The notes under the pieces are model-generated. The model was not told the DNA's origin. It made no database searches and saw only the letters and a program-made list of their open reading frames with translations. From Bacteroidales bacterium (GTDB lineage Bacteria > Bacteroidota > Bacteroidia > Bacteroidales > ML635J-15): DNA of 64,000 nucleotides. Shown here piece by piece: positions 60,932 through 64,000 of the stretch (position 1 is the first letter of the stretch; the number at the start of each line of letters is the position of its first letter). The position numbers and the translations under genes are program-made. The stretch is from NCBI GenBank assembly GCA_003249955.1, contig QKHS01000006.1, forward strand, positions 142,917 to 206,916, read 5' to 3'.

Positions 60932-61879
60932 TTATTCATAATACTCAATTTGGCGAGTTTCTGTGTAGATCTTTATGAATTCATCACTATTGTTGGACAA
61001 GTCTTTAACGTAAGCGTCCTTTTTTATCCAATTTCCTTTTTTATCATATTCATATTCAAACTTCATTTCTTTGCTAATGACACCATCGTAATAAGATTTA
61101 TAAATTGTTTGATTATAATATTCATCGTATTCCAATTCAGTTTGAACTTTATCATTCTGATATTTGGTCGTTTTCTTAATTCTGTTGTCACTGTCAAATT
61201 CCCGGACTTCTTTTGAATTCCCGAAATCACTTGATTTTACGAATAATTCTGTTAAGTTGCCGTTATTGTCGTATTTGTATGAGTTTAAATACTCGTATTT
61301 TTCTTCGCCTACCGTCTGAATTTGTGTTTTACTTACTACCTTGTTGTTTTCGTTGAATGTATATTTAAAATTACCTGATGCTGTGTCACCGTCTTGAATT
61401 TGAATTGCTTTGACAATATTGTTTTTACTATCATAAAAAAACATAGCAACAATTTGAATTGTATCATCAATTGTAGCATGTGTTGAAATTAAATTGCCAG
61501 TAGAGTCAAAAATGTATTGTTCAATAAATGTTGATGGGATAGAATAATTCTCAGTAATTGATTCGATTTTATTATTGTCTGAATCATATTTATTTTGAAT
61601 AGTCGCTACAAGACTTCCAAAATAATCATAATTGTGTTCAATTAAAATGTCCCCGTTTTTATTGTATTCTTTCTTCTGTTGGATAAATGGTTCACCAGTT
61701 TCTCCAGACGTTAAATTTTCCACGGAAGCTTTAAATAATTCTATAGTTTTTATCCTTCCGTTCAAGTTGTCTCTTTCCCAATCGTTTTTAAAGTTTTCAT
61801 ATTTGGGTAGGTAATCAATTTTATTTCCACAACCCGAAAGAATTAGGAGAAATAAAAATATTCTAAGGTAATTTTTCAT
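60932..61879 (-). CDS. Lipoprotein with YD-like repeats
   Basis: A 315-residue lipoprotein (LFLLILSGC17GN). The body has repeating YD/RHS-like motifs (KKEYNKNGDILIEHNYDYFGSLVATIQNKYDSDNNKIESI, YIFDSTGNLIST, YKYDNNGNLTELFV, FEYEYDKKGNWIKKDA). Such repeats occur in surface proteins and in possible antitoxin-type lipoproteins. Part of the same-strand cassette-like array, between spacers E and F. Function unknown. Confidence 0.65.
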   Translation of the reverse strand: MKNYLRIFLFLLILSGCGNKIDYLPKYENFKNDWERDNLNGRIKTIELFKASVENLTSGETGEPFIQQKKEYNKNGDILIEHNYDYFGSLVATIQNKYDSDNNKIESITENYSIPSTFIEQYIFDSTGNLISTHATIDDTIQIVAMFFYDSKNNIVKAIQIQDGDTASGNFKYTFNENNKVVSKTQIQTVGEEKYEYLNSYKYDNNGNLTELFVKSSDFGNSKEVREFDSDNRIKKTTKYQNDKVQTELEYDEYYNQTIYKSYYDGVISKEMKFEYEYDKKGNWIKKDAYVKDLSNNSDEFIKIYTETRQIEYYE

Positions 61880-61910
61880 ATATGTGACATTCTTTTAGCC
61901 TTGCTATTAA

Positions 61911-62035
61911 CGCCAACAGCTATGTTTTGTGCGGACTTGGTTACTAAAATTTTTCAAATTTATAAATAATTTTCAAAACTGCTACTCACTTCCAGTTACG
62001 CACCCAAACCCCGCATGAAGTATAGGTGTTGTTAT
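61911..62035 (-). repeat. Spacer F: attC-like imperfect hairpin
   Basis: 125-bp palindromic spacer. Ends CGCCAACAGCTAT (61911) and ATAGGTGTTGTTA (62024-62034) are complementary, and inner TGCGG-ACTTGG (61930s) pairs with CCAAACCCCGCA (about 62005-62016). On the minus strand it begins TATAACAACACCTAT and ends GTTGGCG, like the R'' and R' ends of an integron attC site. Confidence 0.5.
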
Positions 62036-62063
62036 AGCCTCTTTTACAATATACTGAATTTGT

Positions 62064-62717
62064 TTAGTGACTGATATCCTCAACCGGAGTACTGACTGTC
62101 TCACTAATAATTTCTCCCATATTATATTCTGTACTTAAAATTAATGTACCGTCTTTGTTATATTCATTCCAGGTTCCATGTTCGAAAATCTTAGGATAAA
62201 TTAAATATTCTGTACCGGATCCATCTTCTTCGTCCCATTCAATTTTACGGAAAGGCGCCCCAGTGCTGAATTTATAACCTTCAAATTGAATCTGCCCATT
62301 TTCATAGAAAATTTTTTTTACTCCGTTTTCCTTATTTTCCCAATAACTTATTATTGATTTAATATTTCCGTTTTTGTAGTACTCAATCCAGATACCATTC
62401 CTCATTCCATTAATTCTCATGCCTTCACTGGATATTTGTCCTGTTTCTGCGTAATAATTTATCATATAGCCATCGTCTCTTATTCCTAATTCAGAATATT
62501 CCTTAATCCCAAGTATGTTTTCTTTGTTCCCAGTTTGATCAATTCCATTATAGCATTGATTTATATTCGAGTTATTTTCACTATTATTATCTTTTTGTTC
62601 ATTCTTACAACCTACGATCAAAATTAAAAGCATTCCAAAGATTATTAATGTTTTTCCGAAAAACAATTCAGTTGTTTTTAGATTTATAAAATATGGTAAA
62701 AATTTGGTTAGTTTCAT
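62064..62717 (-). CDS. Lipoprotein with MORN/YwqK-type repeats
   Basis: A 217-residue predicted lipoprotein (IFGMLLILIVGC37KN; the ATG at 62633 is an alternative start for a shorter leader). MORN-variant repeats: MINYYAETGQISSEGMRINGMRNGIWIEYYKNGNIKSIISYW, NGVKKIFYENGQIQFEGYKF, HGTWNEYNKDGTLILSTEY. The same architecture occurs at 43439. YwqK-type proteins have been proposed as antitoxins or immunity proteins. Last same-strand gene of the array. Confidence 0.7.
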   Translation of the reverse strand: MKLTKFLPYFINLKTTELFFGKTLIIFGMLLILIVGCKNEQKDNNSENNSNINQCYNGIDQTGNKENILGIKEYSELGIRDDGYMINYYAETGQISSEGMRINGMRNGIWIEYYKNGNIKSIISYWENKENGVKKIFYENGQIQFEGYKFSTGAPFRKIEWDEEDGSGTEYLIYPKIFEHGTWNEYNKDGTLILSTEYNMGEIISETVSTPVEDISH

Positions 62718-62757
62718 ATTTATAAAAGTTTTGGATATCCGTTGTTTTTAAGCTTGC

Positions 62758-62900
62758 CCATAACTCCCTTATCTCCACCCCAAAAATATTTTCACACAGC
62801 TAATCCGAATATATAACAACGCTTTTGTTATGGTTTATTTACCTGCTAAGTTACACCATATTTTATACAATACAAGCCTTTGCGAAAAACAATTAATTTT
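62758..62900 (-). repeat. Spacer G: upstream module at the edge of the array
   Basis: CCATAACTCCC (62758), CACAGCTAATCCGAATATATAA, TGCTAAGTTACACCATATTTTATACAATACAAGCC; the same module as B, C and E. Positions 62901-63069 contain a possible remnant of the 28-bp core (AACTAAATTGGCG, about 62968-62980) but no gene. The opposite-strand gene 63070 begins after it. Confidence 0.55.
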
Positions 62901-63069
62901 CACAACAAAATAAATACGACAATACAAATAACTCAAGATATTTAGCCGGATATTTTAATAAAAGAACTAAATTGGCGACAATATTTTCATGTTTCTCAAA
63001 GCTAATATCCAATTGAAAAACGGAAAATATTCGGACGTTTTGCTCTAAACTTTGAATAAAAATTAATGT

Positions 63070-63462
63070 ATGTACAAAAATTACAAATATTTATTCTATA
63101 AGCTATACAAACTCTTTTTACGCATTAACGGAGAGACAGGAATTCCTGAATATACAGCAATGTTAGTTGTTGCTCAAAATTTTTTCGCAAATTTACTGGC
63201 ATTATATATTTTTATCTGCAAGCTTTTTACTGGTACTGTTCTACTCCGGTTCATTAATAATTGGACCATATTTATATATTTATCAGTATTCCTTGTTCCA
63301 TTTTATTTATCCCTGGTCTTTCGCAGCAAATACAAAAAGATAGTAAATGAATTTAGAAATGAGAGTAAAGAACAACGTATATCGGGAAAAAGATCTGTGA
63401 TATTATATTTGGCAATATCTTTTCTGTTTCAAATTTTAAGCGTATTGTATCTGCTGCTTTAG
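63070..63462 (+). CDS. Small membrane protein of unknown function
   Basis: A 130-residue protein on the opposite strand from the cassette-like genes. Predicted membrane segments: TAMLVVAQNFFANLLALYIFICKLF, WTIFIYLSVFLVPFYLSLVF and SVILYLAISFLFQILSVLYLLL, with a charged loop (RSKYKKIVNEFRNESKEQRISGKR). No family recognised. It is preceded by spacer G on the same side. Confidence 0.6.
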   Translation: MYKNYKYLFYKLYKLFLRINGETGIPEYTAMLVVAQNFFANLLALYIFICKLFTGTVLLRFINNWTIFIYLSVFLVPFYLSLVFRSKYKKIVNEFRNESKEQRISGKRSVILYLAISFLFQILSVLYLLL

Positions 63463-63568
63463 GTTTTTATGCTTAAATCTCATATAATCTGTGATTACCT
63501 ATTGGCGATTTTACAAAAAACAATTGCGTATAAGGTAATAATTCCCGGAAATTTTCGGTTACGATAAT

Positions 63569-63610
63569 GTTTAATAACGGGTCGCAAGCTGTATTAAACA
63601 ACCCGCGATC
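63569..63610. repeat. Inverted repeat in the 63.5-kb gap
   Basis: GTTTAAT...ATTAAAC, with GGGTCGC and GCGATCC in a possible pairing, in the 169-bp gap before the truncated gene. It may end one of the converging transcripts. Confidence 0.3.
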
Positions 63611-63631
63611 CCTTATAAAATATTAAAAACA

Positions 63632-64000
63632 TCATAAGCTCATATTTAAGCTATCTTGGTTAAATGTTTTCTCAATAGCTGCGAATGACAACAATTCCCA
63701 TACCTGTTTCCGTAATAACTGCATATCGATTTTATCGTCATCACTATCACTCATACCTGAAAATTCAATACAAATACCATACGTAAGAAATTCGTTAACC
63801 GGCATTACGAAACAGAATAGTTCATCGCGGTCAGAGTCTTCAGAAGAATTATACGAATTTGATCTTACTGCATATATTATATTAACCGTATCATGATCTT
63901 CTTCCAACGACACACAAGTTGCCATAGTAGCATTATTATTATTATTCCCAACATATTTATATGAAGGAATACCTTTATGATCCCAAATTAAACATTCTCC
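63632..64000 (-). CDS. C-terminal fragment of an unknown gene (runs off the window)
   Basis: At least 122 codons, minus strand; the open frame continues without a stop to position 64000. It ends ...FNQDSLNMSL. Visible: ECLIWDHKGIPSYKYVGNNNN, a stretch of four AAT codons, acidic DSDRDELF and SGMSDSDDDKIDMQLL segments. No family recognised. A later in-frame ATG at 63925 could be a start, but the open frame upstream argues for a longer protein. Confidence 0.5.
   Translation of the reverse strand, partial: GECLIWDHKGIPSYKYVGNNNNNATMATCVSLEEDHDTVNIIYAVRSNSYNSSEDSDRDELFCFVMPVNEFLTYGICIEFSGMSDSDDDKIDMQLLRKQVWELLSFAAIEKTFNQDSLNMSL

Overview
The window looks like a chromosomal stretch from an AT-rich, strictly or facultatively anaerobic Bacteroidota, most likely Bacteroidales-like. 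Supporting signs are a short primary sigma factor without region 1.1, a Rho factor with a large lysine/glutamate-rich insertion, a one-chain pyruvate:ferredoxin oxidoreductase, TonB-dependent receptors with carboxypeptidase-like N-terminal domains, several secreted proteins ending in a type IX secretion (T9SS) sorting domain, many Bacteroidota-style lipoproteins, and repeated TAnnTTTG (-7) promoter elements. No source organism can be named from the sequence alone. Two strain-level mobile traits are visible: a RAYT-type transposase with REP-like palindromes, and a repeat-rich accessory region at the right end.

Region by region. 1-7 kb: core genes rpoD, rho and nifJ. 7-11 kb: a DUF4249 lipoprotein/TonB receptor pair whose receptor carries an extra C-terminal barrel-like domain. 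11-20.5 kb: RAYT, hutH, thioredoxin, a tRNA nucleotidyltransferase, alaS, an M23 envelope peptidase and a PQQ-type propeller. 20.6-29 kb: a T9SS protein, permease plus lipoprotein, an alpha/beta hydrolase, an FAD enzyme, a DUF1573 protein and an aminotransferase. 29-36.5 kb: a very large gingipain-like (C25) multi-domain protein, then an ankyrin-repeat protein with a barrel-like C-terminus in an operon with a lipoprotein. 36.6-43.4 kb: tRNA-Arg(CCG), a glycosyltransferase, and a PhoB-type response regulator divergent from a lipoprotein/TonB receptor/small-protein locus whose two promoters carry matching arrays of CTTAAC half-sites with an 11-bp period. 43.4-47.6 kb: a MORN-type protein, a probable structured RNA, a class D beta-lactamase homologue, an XRE-Panacea/RelE-like toxin-antitoxin pair and a hairpin-rich interspersed repeat. 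47.7-50.4 kb: mnmH and a T9SS protein.

50.4-63 kb is the most unusual part. Genes with unrelated products (BspA-like surface protein, alpha/beta-hydrolase-amidohydrolase fusion, membrane protein, HEPN-like protein, DUF4375, barstar-like, lipocalin-like with an in-frame TGA, YD/MORN-like lipoproteins) all point the same way. Most are separated by long spacers built from shared modules: an upstream block of about 65-145 bp with a promoter-like core (six recognisable copies) and a 3' junction with GTGYTGTTA that in one case overlaps a stop codon. One spacer folds as an attC-like imperfect hairpin. This resembles a chromosomal cassette array, but no integrase lies in the window. The contents are rich in immunity-type proteins (barstar, DUF4375, MORN, HEPN-like), which suggests a reservoir of defence and competition genes.

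My coordinates come from reading the sequence by eye. Product names rest on motif recognition, not on database searches.
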